From Streptacidiphilus pinicola (GTDB lineage: Bacteria; Actinomycetota; Actinomycetes; Streptomycetales; Streptomycetaceae): a stretch of 64,000 nucleotides of DNA. Every line of letters begins with the position of its first letter. Within the stretch, counting starts at the first letter, position 1. Below are positions 8,474 through 16,540 of this stretch, piece by piece. The DNA lies in the NCBI RefSeq assembly GCF_003258295.1, contig NZ_QKYN01000039.1, positions 1 to 64,000 of the forward strand, written 5' to 3'. The position numbers were made by a program, and so were the translations under genes. The notes under the pieces are model-generated. The model ran no database searches and had not been told where the DNA came from. It was given only the letters and a program-made list of their open reading frames with translations.

Positions 8474-9432
8474 GCAACGTCAACCGCTTGCGTCCGCGCC
8501 GTTCCTGCCTGGCCGTCCCCGGCTCGAACCCGCGCTTCCTGGAGAAGGCCCAGGGCCTGCCCGCCGACCAGGTCTTCCTGGACCTGGAGGACGCCTGCGC
8601 GCCGCTGGCGAAGGAGGGCGCCCGCCACACCATCGTCGACTTCCTGAACAACGGCGACTGGACCGGCAAGACCCGCGTGGTCCGGGTCAACGACTGGACC
8701 ACGCACTGGACCTACCGTGACGTCGTCACCGTCGTCGAGGGCGCCGGGCAGAACCTGGACTGCATCATGCTGCCCAAGGTCCAGGACGCCCAGCAGATCG
8801 TCGCGCTGGACCTGCTGCTGACGCAGATCGAGAAGACCATGGGCTTCGAGGTCGGCAAGATCGGCATCGAGGCGCAGATCGAGAACGCCAAGGGCCTGAT
8901 CAACGTGGACGCGATCGCCGAGGCGAGCCCGCGTCTGGAGACCATCATCTTCGGCCCGGCCGACTTCATGGCCTCCATCAACATGAAGTCCCTGGTCGTC
9001 GGTGAGCAGCCGCCCGGCTACCCGGCCGACGCGTACCACTACATCCTGATGCGCATCCTGATGGCGGCCCGCGCCAACGACCTGCAGGCCATCGACGGCC
9101 CCTACCTGCAGATCAAGAACGTCGACGGCTACCGCGAGGTCGCCGGCCGCAGCGCCGCGCTGGGCTTCGACGGCAAGTGGGTGCTGCACCCCGGCCAGGT
9201 CGACGCCGCCAACGAGGTCTACTCGCCCTCCCAGGAGGACTACGACCACGCCGAGCTGATCCTGGACGCCTACGACTGGTGCACCTCCGAGGCGGGCGGC
9301 AAGAAGGGCTCCGCGATGCTCGGCGACGAGATGATCGACGAGGCCTCCCGCAAGATGGCCCTGGTCATCTCCGGCAAGGGCCGCGCCGCCGGCATGCAGC
9401 GCACCACCAAGTTCGAGATTCCGGAAAGCTGA
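8470..9432 (+). CDS. mcl: CitE-family beta-methylmalyl-CoA/malyl-CoA lyase
   Basis: The 320-residue HpcH/HpaI-CitE-type aldolase has RSCLAVPGSNPRFLEKA and DLEDACAP near the N-terminus, with the acidic Mg2+ ligands in IEAQIENAKGL and FGPADF. WVLHPGQV near the C-terminus is also typical of the family. In the ethylmalonyl-CoA pathway this enzyme cleaves beta-methylmalyl-CoA to glyoxylate and propionyl-CoA. The reaction is assigned from the neighbours; plain citryl-CoA lyase activity is unlikely here. Its ATG overlaps the mutase stop. Confidence 0.88.
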   Translation: MSNVNRLRPRRSCLAVPGSNPRFLEKAQGLPADQVFLDLEDACAPLAKEGARHTIVDFLNNGDWTGKTRVVRVNDWTTHWTYRDVVTVVEGAGQNLDCIMLPKVQDAQQIVALDLLLTQIEKTMGFEVGKIGIEAQIENAKGLINVDAIAEASPRLETIIFGPADFMASINMKSLVVGEQPPGYPADAYHYILMRILMAARANDLQAIDGPYLQIKNVDGYREVAGRSAALGFDGKWVLHPGQVDAANEVYSPSQEDYDHAELILDAYDWCTSEAGGKKGSAMLGDEMIDEASRKMALVISGKGRAAGMQRTTKFEIPES

Positions 9433-9440
9433 GGGGCGCG

Positions 9441-9938
9441 ATGCAGTTCGGACGCACCTACGAGGAGTTCGAGGTCGGCGCGGTCTACAAGCACTGGCCC
9501 GGAAAGACCGTCACCGAGTACGACGACCACCTCTTCTGCCTGCTCACGATGAACCACCACCCGCTGCACATGGACGCGAACTACGCGACCACCACCGTGC
9601 AGGGCAAGAACGTCGTGGTCGGCAACTACATCTACTCGCTGCTGCTCGGCATGTCCGTCCCGGACGTGTCCGGCAAGGCGATCGCCAACCTGGAGATCGA
9701 GTCGCTCAAGCACGTGGCGCCGACCTTCCACGGCGACACGATCTACGGCGAGACCACGGTCCTCGACAAGAACATGACCTCGAAGCCGGACCGCGGCATC
9801 GTCTACGTCGAGACCAAGGGCTACAAGCAGGACGGCACCCTGGTCTGCGTCTTCCGCCGCAAGGTCATGGTGCCGACCGAGACGTACATCAAGGAGCGCG
9901 GGGGCGAGCAGCCCGGCCGCCCGGAGCTCCAGGACTGA
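9441..9938 (+). CDS. mch: MaoC-domain mesaconyl-CoA hydratase
   Basis: This 165-residue protein is a single MaoC/hot-dog dehydratase domain, with the start MQFGRTYEEFEVG and the active-site region FCLLTMNHHPLHMD. In this pathway it should hydrate mesaconyl-CoA to beta-methylmalyl-CoA. Proteobacterial Mch is about twice as long, with two hot-dog domains, so this short form must pair as a dimer. GAGGGG just before ATG 9441 supports the start, eight bases after mcl. The exact substrate is inferred from neighbours. Confidence 0.85.
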   Translation: MQFGRTYEEFEVGAVYKHWPGKTVTEYDDHLFCLLTMNHHPLHMDANYATTTVQGKNVVVGNYIYSLLLGMSVPDVSGKAIANLEIESLKHVAPTFHGDTIYGETTVLDKNMTSKPDRGIVYVETKGYKQDGTLVCVFRRKVMVPTETYIKERGGEQPGRPELQD

Positions 9939-10035
9939 CCCTCCCCCCCCCAGTGCTCGGGCGCTCCACGGTGTATGCCACGCCCGTGGGGCGCCCGGAC
10001 CGGCCCCCAGCCGCCGACGCAGAAGGACACGACCC

Positions 10036-11244
10036 ATGGGACGCCTCGCCCAGACCGAAGGTCTCAACGAGATCCAGCAGGAGATCCTCGCGACCGTTCG
10101 CAGCTTTGTCGACAAGGAGATCATTCCGGTCGCCACCGAGCTGGAGCACCGCGACGAGTACCCCACCGACATCGTCGAGGGCCTCAAGGAGATGGGGATC
10201 TTCGGCCTGATGATCCCGGAGGAGTACGGCGGCCTAGGCGAGTCGCTGCTCACCTACGCGCTGACCGTGGAGGAGATCGCCCGCGGCTGGATGTCGGTGT
10301 CGGGCATCATCAACACCCACTTCATCGTGGCCTACATGATCAACGCCCACGGCACGCAGGAGCAGAAGGACTACTTCCTGCCGCGCATGGCCACCGGCGA
10401 GATCCGCGGCGCGTTCTCCATGTCCGAGCCGGGCCTGGGTTCCGACGTCTCCGCCATCTCCACCAAGGCGACCAGGGACGAGAGCGGCGAGTTCTACGTC
10501 CTCAACGGCCAGAAGATGTGGCTGACCAACGGTGGCACGTCCTCCGTGATCGCCTGCCTGGTCAAGACGGACGAGGGCCACGCCTCGCCGTACAAGAACC
10601 TCACCACCTTCCTGATCGAGAAGACCCCGGGCTTCGGCCCGAACGAGACGGTCAAGGGTCTGACCGTCCCCGGCAAGATCGAGAAGATGGGCTACAAGGG
10701 CGTCGACACCACCGAGCTGGTGCTCGAGGACGTCAAGCTGCCCGCCGACCGGATCCTGGGCGGCGTCCCCGGCCGCGGCTTCTACCAGATGATGGACGGC
10801 GTCGAGGTCGGCCGCGTCAACGTCGCCGCCCGCGGCTGCGGTGTCGCGCAGCGCGCCTTCGAGCTGGGTATCCGCTACGCGCAGCAGCGGCAGACCTTCG
10901 GCAAGAAGATCGCCGAGCACCAGGCCATCCAGTTCAAGCTGGCCGAGATGGCCACCAAGGTCGAGGCCGCGCACCAGATGATGGTGATGGCCGCGCGCAA
11001 GAAGGACTCCGGCCAGCGCAACGACCTCGAGGCCGGCATGGCCAAGTACCTGGCCTCCGAGTACTGCAAGGAGGTCGTCGAGGACTCCTTCCGGATCCAC
11101 GGCGGCTACGGCTTCTCCAAGGAGTACGAGATCGAGCGCCTCTACCGCGAGGCCCCGATGCTGCTCATCGGTGAAGGTACTGCGGAGATCCAGAAGATGA
11201 TCGTGGGCCGCCGCCTGCTGGAGGAGTACAAGCTCGCAGAGTGA
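10036..11244 (+). CDS. mcd: Acyl-CoA dehydrogenase, probable (2S)-methylsuccinyl-CoA dehydrogenase
   Basis: The 402-residue flavoprotein has the usual acyl-CoA dehydrogenase fold. It shows the FAD/substrate segment AFSMSEPGLGSDVSA and the C-terminal signature RIHGGYGFSKEYEIERLYREA; the catalytic Glu should lie in or near that stretch. As the last gene of the run it fits oxidation of methylsuccinyl-CoA to mesaconyl-CoA. Proteobacterial Mcd proteins are longer, with an N-terminal extension that is absent here, so the assignment is by context. The AGAAGGA before ATG 10036 is a good ribosome site. A 97-base gap with a nine-C run separates it from mch, and a terminator follows. Confidence 0.82.
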   Translation: MGRLAQTEGLNEIQQEILATVRSFVDKEIIPVATELEHRDEYPTDIVEGLKEMGIFGLMIPEEYGGLGESLLTYALTVEEIARGWMSVSGIINTHFIVAYMINAHGTQEQKDYFLPRMATGEIRGAFSMSEPGLGSDVSAISTKATRDESGEFYVLNGQKMWLTNGGTSSVIACLVKTDEGHASPYKNLTTFLIEKTPGFGPNETVKGLTVPGKIEKMGYKGVDTTELVLEDVKLPADRILGGVPGRGFYQMMDGVEVGRVNVAARGCGVAQRAFELGIRYAQQRQTFGKKIAEHQAIQFKLAEMATKVEAAHQMMVMAARKKDSGQRNDLEAGMAKYLASEYCKEVVEDSFRIHGGYGFSKEYEIERLYREAPMLLIGEGTAEIQKMIVGRRLLEEYKLAE

Positions 11245-11299
11245 GGCAGCAGACTTGCCGGGCGCGCAGGCTGGGGAGCATGGCGCACTTCGGCAGCCT

Positions 11300-11330
11300 G
11301 GGGGCGTGAATCGTAAGGATTCACGCCCCC
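11300..11330 (+). terminator. Hairpin terminator after the acyl-CoA dehydrogenase gene
   Basis: GGGGGCGTGAATC (11300-11312) and its exact complement (11318-11330) flank a five-base loop, with a moderately T-rich tail. It closes the ethylmalonyl-CoA transcription unit. Confidence 0.85.
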
Positions 11331-11621
11331 ATTTCCTTGTGTTCCTCCCTGCCCTGCTCAACTGGCCCGCAGGCCAGGGATCTGAGGGGTTTGTCACCGT
11401 TCGCCTACAACCCTTGGCCCAGGCAGCCCAACCGGCTTACCTTGGCGGAGCAAAGAGAAAGCCGAGAGAAACGCGGGAGCACCCCACCAGGGTTCCCGGA
11501 GCTTGCTTCGGCACCACCCGCTGCCGATAGCATCCCCTCGGACGATTACAGGTCGCCTTCGACACAGTCGTCCCCGAACCCCTCGACACCGCGACCTTGT
11601 CGGTCGCGACAAAGGTCTTCG
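11331..11621 (+). promoter_or_regulatory. psd upstream region
   Basis: No gene is supported in these 291 bases; the psd frame is open but its upstream part is low-complexity and unlike the family. A small hairpin, CGCGACC-TTGTC-GGTCGCG (11590-11608), sits just before the ribosome site AAAGG and could affect translation initiation. No clear promoter hexamers were recognised. Confidence 0.4.
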
Positions 11622-12278
11622 ATGCCCCTTCGTCCGTCCCTTCCGACCGACGCCTCCCGGCCGCGCGTGACGCTGGCCCGCGGAGCGTCCCCCTGGCTCG
11701 TCCCGACCGTGCTCACGGCCGCCGCGTGCACCGCCCTCACCCGGCGCAACGGCAGATGGGCCCTGGCGGCGGTACCGGCCTCCGCGCTGAGCGCGGGCAT
11801 GCTCTGGTTCTTCCGTGACCCCGAGCGCGAGCTCGGTGCCGGCCGCGTGATCTCCCCCGCCGACGGCGTGGTCCAGAGCATCGACGCCTGGCCAGACGGC
11901 CGCACCCGCGTGGCGATCTTCATGAGCCCGCTCAACGTGCACGTCAACCGGGCTCCCCTGGACGGCGTCGTGCGCTCCGTCGAGCACGTGCCCGGCGGGT
12001 ACGTGCCGGCGTTCAACAAGGACAGCGACCGCAACGAGCGGGTCGTCTGGCACTTCGACACCGAGCTCGGTGACATCGAGATGGTGCAGATCGCGGGCGC
12101 GGTGGCCCGTCGCATCGTCCCGTACGTCACCAGTGGCACCAAGGTCGAGCGCGGCGAGCGGGTCGGCCTGATCCGCTTCGGCTCGCGCGTCGACACCTAC
12201 CTCCCGGAGGGCGTCCAGCCCGGCGTCGAGGTGGGGCAGAAGACGACGGCAGGGGTGACTCGCCTTGACCGTGACTGA
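11622..12278 (+). CDS. psd: Phosphatidylserine decarboxylase proenzyme, short form
   Basis: The 218-residue proenzyme decarboxylates phosphatidylserine to phosphatidylethanolamine at the membrane. The sequence IRFGSRVDTYLP holds the self-cleavage site Gly187-Ser188; Ser188 should become the pyruvoyl group. Residues 20-60 are hydrophobic membrane-association segments, and the core includes ISPADGVVQ and SPLNVHVNR. Length matches the short actinobacterial form. ATG 11622 gives the family N-terminus MPLRPSLP, with AAAGG upstream; the longer open frame is not credible. It overlaps pssA by 14 bases. Confidence 0.95.
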   Translation: MPLRPSLPTDASRPRVTLARGASPWLVPTVLTAAACTALTRRNGRWALAAVPASALSAGMLWFFRDPERELGAGRVISPADGVVQSIDAWPDGRTRVAIFMSPLNVHVNRAPLDGVVRSVEHVPGGYVPAFNKDSDRNERVVWHFDTELGDIEMVQIAGAVARRIVPYVTSGTKVERGERVGLIRFGSRVDTYLPEGVQPGVEVGQKTTAGVTRLDRD

Positions 12279-13155
12279 CCCTGAACACTACGAACCGGCC
12301 TACGCCGACCAGGACGACGAGGAGCAGGAGCGCGTCGCGCGCCGGCTGCGCTGGGCCCGCGACCGCGAGCTGCGCCGCCCGCTGTCGCCCCAGCACCTCT
12401 CCACGGCGGACCTGTTCACGCTGGGCAACGCCGTCTGCGGCTTCCTGGCGATCTACTGCACCACGACGGGCGTGCTCATCCCGCACCTCACCGGCGTGGC
12501 GACGAGCGGGGACCGCCGCAGTGCGGCCGCCGCGGTGACGCTGCTGCTCATCGGCTCGATGTGCGACCTCTTCGACGGCCTGGTGGCGCGCAAGCTGCGC
12601 TCCTCCGCGCTGGGCGCGGAGCTGGACAACCTCGCGGACCTGATCAGCTTCGGCATCGCGCCGGCGTACTTCGTCGTCGTCTGGGGCATGACCGCCGGCG
12701 GCGCGCACCAGCGCATCAGCGCCGGTATCGCGATCATGGTGCTGCTGGCGGTGGTGCTGCGGCTCGCGCGCTTCTCCTGCACGGCCGCCCGTCCTGGCGT
12801 CTTCCAGGGCATGCCCTCGCCGATGGGCGCGCTGACGGTGATCTCCATCGTGCTGCTGAACCCACCGTTCGCACTGGGCGCGGTCGGCATCGTGGCGGTC
12901 TCGGCGCTCATGGTCAGCCAGGTCGAGTACCCCAAGCCGCAGGGCAAGCTGGCCACGGCCACGCTGGTCTGGATCGTCGTCTCGATGGGCTGCCTCACGG
13001 CCTGGGCCACGGGCCTGCCGGGCGGCGCGACCCTGCTGCAGATCGGCGCCTCGCTCCAGGTCGCCCTGGCGCTGATGGCTCCGCTCATGGTCATCCGCCG
13101 CAAGGTCGGCGACGTCCGTGCCAAGCGCGCCGAGGCACGGAGCGCGACGAACTGA
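12265..13155 (+). CDS. pssA: CDP-diacylglycerol-serine O-phosphatidyltransferase
   Basis: The 296-residue membrane enzyme makes phosphatidylserine from CDP-diacylglycerol and serine, supplying Psd. The CDP-alcohol phosphotransferase motif is complete: DG at about 104-105, then VAR, G, and D-x3-D within ALGAELDNLAD. About seven hydrophobic segments follow. Initiation is at TTG 12265 inside the end of psd, or possibly GTG 12271, so translation is probably coupled. A strong terminator follows the stop. Confidence 0.94.
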   Translation: MTVTDPEHYEPAYADQDDEEQERVARRLRWARDRELRRPLSPQHLSTADLFTLGNAVCGFLAIYCTTTGVLIPHLTGVATSGDRRSAAAAVTLLLIGSMCDLFDGLVARKLRSSALGAELDNLADLISFGIAPAYFVVVWGMTAGGAHQRISAGIAIMVLLAVVLRLARFSCTAARPGVFQGMPSPMGALTVISIVLLNPPFALGAVGIVAVSALMVSQVEYPKPQGKLATATLVWIVVSMGCLTAWATGLPGGATLLQIGASLQVALALMAPLMVIRRKVGDVRAKRAEARSATN

Positions 13156-13173
13156 CGTCTGACGACACGTCCC

Positions 13174-13215
13174 GAGGGCGCCCGGCCGCACTGCGGCCGG
13201 GCGCCCTCGCCTTTT
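13174..13215 (+). terminator. 16-bp hairpin and T-run after pssA
   Basis: GAGGGCGCCCGGCCGC (13174-13189) and its exact complement (13193-13208) flank a three-base loop and are followed by GCCTTTT. This is a near-textbook intrinsic terminator separating psd-pssA from the LRR gene. Confidence 0.9.
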
Positions 13216-13231
13216 CGTGGAAGGAGCCGCG

Positions 13232-13951
13232 TTGGCGACCGTGATCAACCTCTGGCGACAGCGGCTCGACGAGGTGCCGGAGGAGGTGTGGGCGGACCGC
13301 GAGGCCGAGGTGCTGATCCTGGCCGACACCGGGCTGACCCGGCTCTCCCCGCGGATCGGCGGGCTGCGGCGGCTGCGGACGCTGGACGTCGGCCACAACG
13401 CGCTGGCGGCCGTGCCGGAGGAGCTCGGCGAGCTCGTGGGGCTGGCGGACTGCCTCTACCTGCACGACAACCGGCTGACCGCGCTGCCGGACTCCCTCGG
13501 GCGCCTGGACGCGCTGCGCTACCTCAACGTGGGCGAGAATCCGCTCGGCGGGCTCCCGGAGACGCTCGGGGGGATGACGGCGCTGGTCGAACTGCGGGCC
13601 CAGGACTGCGGCCTGACGGCCCTGCCCGCCTCGCTCGGCCGACTGGCGCGGCTGCGCGAGCTGCACCTGCGCGGCAACGCGCTGACCACGCTGCCGGGCG
13701 AGCTGGCCGGGCTGCGGGAGCTGCGCGTGCTGGAGCTGCGCGACAACGCCCTCACCGCCGTCCCCGACGCCCTGCGGGCCCTCCCCCGGCTGCGCCACCT
13801 CGACCTGCGCGGCAACCGCGTGGCCACCCTCCCCGGCTGGCTCAGCGGGCTCCCGGCCCTGGAGAAGCTCGACCTGCGCTGGACCGACGTCCGGCCGGGC
13901 GAGGCGCTGCTCGCCGAGCTCGCGGTCCGGGGCTGCTTCGTCCTGATCTGA
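13232..13951 (+). CDS. Bacterial leucine-rich-repeat protein
   Basis: The 239-residue protein is nearly all leucine-rich repeats of about 23 residues, with the pattern LxxLxxLxLxxNxLxxLPxxLGxL repeated about eight times. Examples are LRRLRTLDVGHNALAAVPEE and LARLRELHLRGNALTTLPGE. No signal peptide or membrane segment is visible, so it should be cytoplasmic. Such repeats bind partner proteins; the partner is unknown. AAGGAG 5 bases before TTG 13232 sets the start, while GTG 13217 lies before that ribosome site. It stands alone between a terminator and a regulator gene. Confidence 0.85.
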   Translation: MATVINLWRQRLDEVPEEVWADREAEVLILADTGLTRLSPRIGGLRRLRTLDVGHNALAAVPEELGELVGLADCLYLHDNRLTALPDSLGRLDALRYLNVGENPLGGLPETLGGMTALVELRAQDCGLTALPASLGRLARLRELHLRGNALTTLPGELAGLRELRVLELRDNALTAVPDALRALPRLRHLDLRGNRVATLPGWLSGLPALEKLDLRWTDVRPGEALLAELAVRGCFVLI

Positions 13952-13956
13952 AAGAC

Positions 13957-13970
13957 TTCTTTCGAAAGAA
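13957..13970. promoter_or_regulatory. TTCTTTCGAAAGAA palindrome, probable autoregulatory operator
   Basis: This perfect 14-base palindrome lies 38 bases before the winged-helix regulator gene, with further TCTTT/AAAGA half-site-like copies around it. It is unusually AT-rich for the region. Position fits an operator of the downstream regulator. Confidence 0.6.
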
Positions 13971-14008
13971 CTCTTTCCAACCTCCCGCCCAAGGGCTACG
14001 CTCCTGCC

Positions 14009-14602
14009 ATGAGCCCAACCGAACCGACCCCTCCTCTCCGGTCCGTCCGCGATCCGCGGACGCTGCGGGCGCTGGCGCATCCGGTGCGGATCGCGCTGCT
14101 GGAGGCGCTCGCCGTGCGCGGGACGCTGACGGCGACCGAGGCCGCGGAGATCGTCGGGGGGAACGCCTCGAACGCCTCGTACCACCTGCGGACGCTCGCC
14201 GCGCACGGGTACGTCACCCACGCCGACGGCGGCGCCGGGCGCGAGCGGCCGTGGCGGCTGGACGGCGCCGGAATGTCGTTCGACGAGAACGACGCGGACC
14301 CGAGCGTCGCCCAGGCGGCGACGGCCCTGTCCGACGTGCTCAGCGAGCGCTGGGCCGAGCGGCGGCGGCGCTACCAGCAGACCCGCGACCAGTACCCCGA
14401 GCCGGTCCGGCGCGCCGCCGGCCAGGGCCAGGCGGTCCTGTTCGTGACACCGGAGGAGATGGAACAGGTCAAGGACGAGGTCTTCGCCCTGCTGATGCGG
14501 TTCCAGAACCGCGTCGAGGACCCGTCCGCGCGACCGGAGGGCTCGGTGCCGTTCGAGGTCGTCGTCTCCAACGTCCCGTTCGCAGTCGAGCCGGAAGCCT
14601 GA
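14009..14602 (+). CDS. ArsR-like winged-helix regulator
   Basis: The 197-residue protein has an N-terminal winged helix of ArsR type, with DPRTLRALAHPVRIALLEAL, the helix-turn-helix TATEAAEIVGGNASNASYHLRTLAAHGYV and a wing around GRERPWRL. It has no cluster of cysteines for metal sensing, so a metal sensor is unlikely. The C-terminal half is helical and charged. It precedes an MFS exporter by 87 bases in the same direction, a common regulator/exporter pair, and a palindrome upstream suggests self-control. Confidence 0.85.
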   Translation: MSPTEPTPPLRSVRDPRTLRALAHPVRIALLEALAVRGTLTATEAAEIVGGNASNASYHLRTLAAHGYVTHADGGAGRERPWRLDGAGMSFDENDADPSVAQAATALSDVLSERWAERRRRYQQTRDQYPEPVRRAAGQGQAVLFVTPEEMEQVKDEVFALLMRFQNRVEDPSARPEGSVPFEVVVSNVPFAVEPEA

Positions 14603-14689
14603 GCGGCGACTCAGGTCGAACACCTACCCCCTCCGTCACGGCGAGGGTATATCTGTCATGCCCATGATGATCCGATAGGGGGACCACCC

Positions 14690-15931
14690 GTGCGCACCCT
14701 GCTCTCACAACCGCGTATGCGCCTGTACTTCCTCGGCACCACGCTCAGCACCGTCGGCGACTACGCGCTCTGGCTCGCCGCGGGTGTCTGGGTCAAGGAG
14801 CTCACCGGCTCGACCGCGCAGGCGGGTCTGTGCATGCTGGCCCTGATCCTCGGCACGCTGCTCTCCCCCGTCGCCGGCTACGTCGCGGACAGCATGCGCC
14901 GCAAGCCGCTGCTGCTGGCCACCAACGCCGTCACCGGCCTGCTGGTCCTCGCGCTCACCCAGGTGCACGGGGCCGGCGACGTGTGGCTGATCTACGCCGT
15001 CATGTTCGTCAACGGCCTCGCCGTCTCGCTCACCGACTCCGCGACGACGGCACTGCTGCCGCGCCTGGTCGCTCCGGAACAGCTCGGCGCGGCCAACGGT
15101 CTGACGCAGGCGCTGACCCAGGGCCAGCGGCTGATCACCCCGGCGCTCGGCATCGGGCTGCTGGCCGCCTTCGGCGGCGGCGTGGTGGCCGCGATCGACG
15201 CGGCCTCCTTCGCCGTGGGCTTCCTGTGCTGGGCCTTCATCAAGGTCGACGACCCGCGCCCGCGGCCCACCGAGCTGAACTGGCGTCAGGAGACCACGGC
15301 CGGCTTCGGCTTCCTGCTGCGCACGCCGTCGCTGCGGCAGCTGACCGGCGCGATGGTCCTCGGCCTGTTCGTGATCGGCATGTTCGAGACGCTCTCGCTG
15401 GCGGTCACCACCGTCGGCCTGCACCGCGCGCCGACCTGGGTCGGCGTGCTGGTCACCGTGATGGGCGTGTCCGGGATCCTCAGCGGCCTGCTGGCCGGCA
15501 GGCTGCTCACCCCGCTCGGCGCGGGGAGGCTCACCGCCCTGGGCCTGGCCCTGTTCGGTGTGGGCGCGCTGGGCATGGCCGTGCCGATGACGGCCGTGGT
15601 CGTCGCGGCCGCCCTGCTCTTCGGCTTCGGGCTGCCCTGCATCATCGTCGGCGCGATCACGGCACTCCAGCTGACCACCCCGAACGAGCTCCTCGGCCGC
15701 GTCTCCGGCGCCCGCGCCTTCGCCATCACCGCCGGCCAGGCGCTCGGCATGGCCGCCGGTTCGGCGCTGATCTCCGTGGTCTTCTACCGCGACATCGCCT
15801 ACGCCGCCGCCGCGCTCCTCACCCTCAGCGCCCTCTACCTCTTCACCCGCCGCGAGCAGCACCCGGCCGGGGCGCCCGCCTCCGCCGAGGAGACCGCGGA
15901 GCAGGAGACGGCGGCCGAGACCGCCGCCTGA
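14690..15931 (+). CDS. MFS transporter of the EntS/MFS_3 type
   Basis: The 413-residue protein has about 12 membrane segments and the start MRLYFLGTTLSTVGDYALWLAAGVWV. The cytoplasmic loop AGYVADSMRRKPLL matches the MFS motif GxxxDRxGRR in degenerate form. The C-terminus is Ala/Glu-rich. It probably exports a small molecule under control of the preceding winged-helix protein. GGGGGA 7 bases before GTG 14690 sets the start. It ends 3 bases from the convergent lipoprotein gene. Confidence 0.87.
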   Translation: MRTLLSQPRMRLYFLGTTLSTVGDYALWLAAGVWVKELTGSTAQAGLCMLALILGTLLSPVAGYVADSMRRKPLLLATNAVTGLLVLALTQVHGAGDVWLIYAVMFVNGLAVSLTDSATTALLPRLVAPEQLGAANGLTQALTQGQRLITPALGIGLLAAFGGGVVAAIDAASFAVGFLCWAFIKVDDPRPRPTELNWRQETTAGFGFLLRTPSLRQLTGAMVLGLFVIGMFETLSLAVTTVGLHRAPTWVGVLVTVMGVSGILSGLLAGRLLTPLGAGRLTALGLALFGVGALGMAVPMTAVVVAAALLFGFGLPCIIVGAITALQLTTPNELLGRVSGARAFAITAGQALGMAAGSALISVVFYRDIAYAAAALLTLSALYLFTRREQHPAGAPASAEETAEQETAAETAA

Positions 15932-15934
15932 GCG

Positions 15935-16504
15935 TCACTGGCAGTCGGCGTCGCCGCTCTGGGCCCTGACCTCGACGACCTGGCCGGGGCCGGAGAAGGG
16001 GACGTCGACCCAGGCCGGATTCGGGAGCTTGGTGGGGTTGATCCAGGCCTGCCAGTTGTGCCAGGTCAGCTCGTAGCCGTCGGACACGGGCGGCGCCTGG
16101 GTCCACCCGTCCTGGAGCAGTTCCTTGTGCAGCGTCTGCGCGAGGTCCGGCTCGACGCCCTCCGGGAGGTAGAAGGCGTAGCCCACCAGGCAGCCCGTGG
16201 GCGAGGCCGGGTACGCGGCGTCCTTCCGGCCGGATTCGGTGATCCCCGCCCGCTCCAGGGCCTGGTCCAGCTGCTGCCCGACCCGCCGGTACTCCGCCTG
16301 GCGCTGCGCCCCGGCGGCCAGCTGGGCCGCGTGGACGGCCGCGGCCGCCTTGCTCGCCGCCGCCGCGGACGCGCTCGCCGCCGAGGCGCTCGCCTCGGCC
16401 GGGGTGGGCCCGGAGTGGCCCGAGCATCCGGCGGCGAGTGCGATCACGGGCAGGCAGGAGAGCGCCACGGCGGCGCGGGAAAAGCGGAACATGACCGTCA
16501 GCAT
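15935..16504 (-). CDS. Putative secreted lipoprotein
   Basis: The 189-residue protein begins with a short positive segment and hydrophobic core ending in the lipobox LAAGC, with Cys27 the expected lipidated residue. An Ala/Ser-rich stretch of about 35 residues then links to a globular C-terminal domain with Trp- and Pro-rich segments such as ELTWHNWQAW and two cysteines. No known domain was recognised. AGGAG 10 bases before ATG 16504 supports the start; GTG 16525 is less likely. It follows the adhE remnant on the same strand. Confidence 0.75.
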   Translation of the reverse strand: MLTVMFRFSRAAVALSCLPVIALAAGCSGHSGPTPAEASASAASASAAAASKAAAAVHAAQLAAGAQRQAEYRRVGQQLDQALERAGITESGRKDAAYPASPTGCLVGYAFYLPEGVEPDLAQTLHKELLQDGWTQAPPVSDGYELTWHNWQAWINPTKLPNPAWVDVPFSGPGQVVEVRAQSGDADCQ

Positions 16505-16540
16505 AGGCGGGAAGCTCCTGGTCACCGCGGTGGGGTCGGT

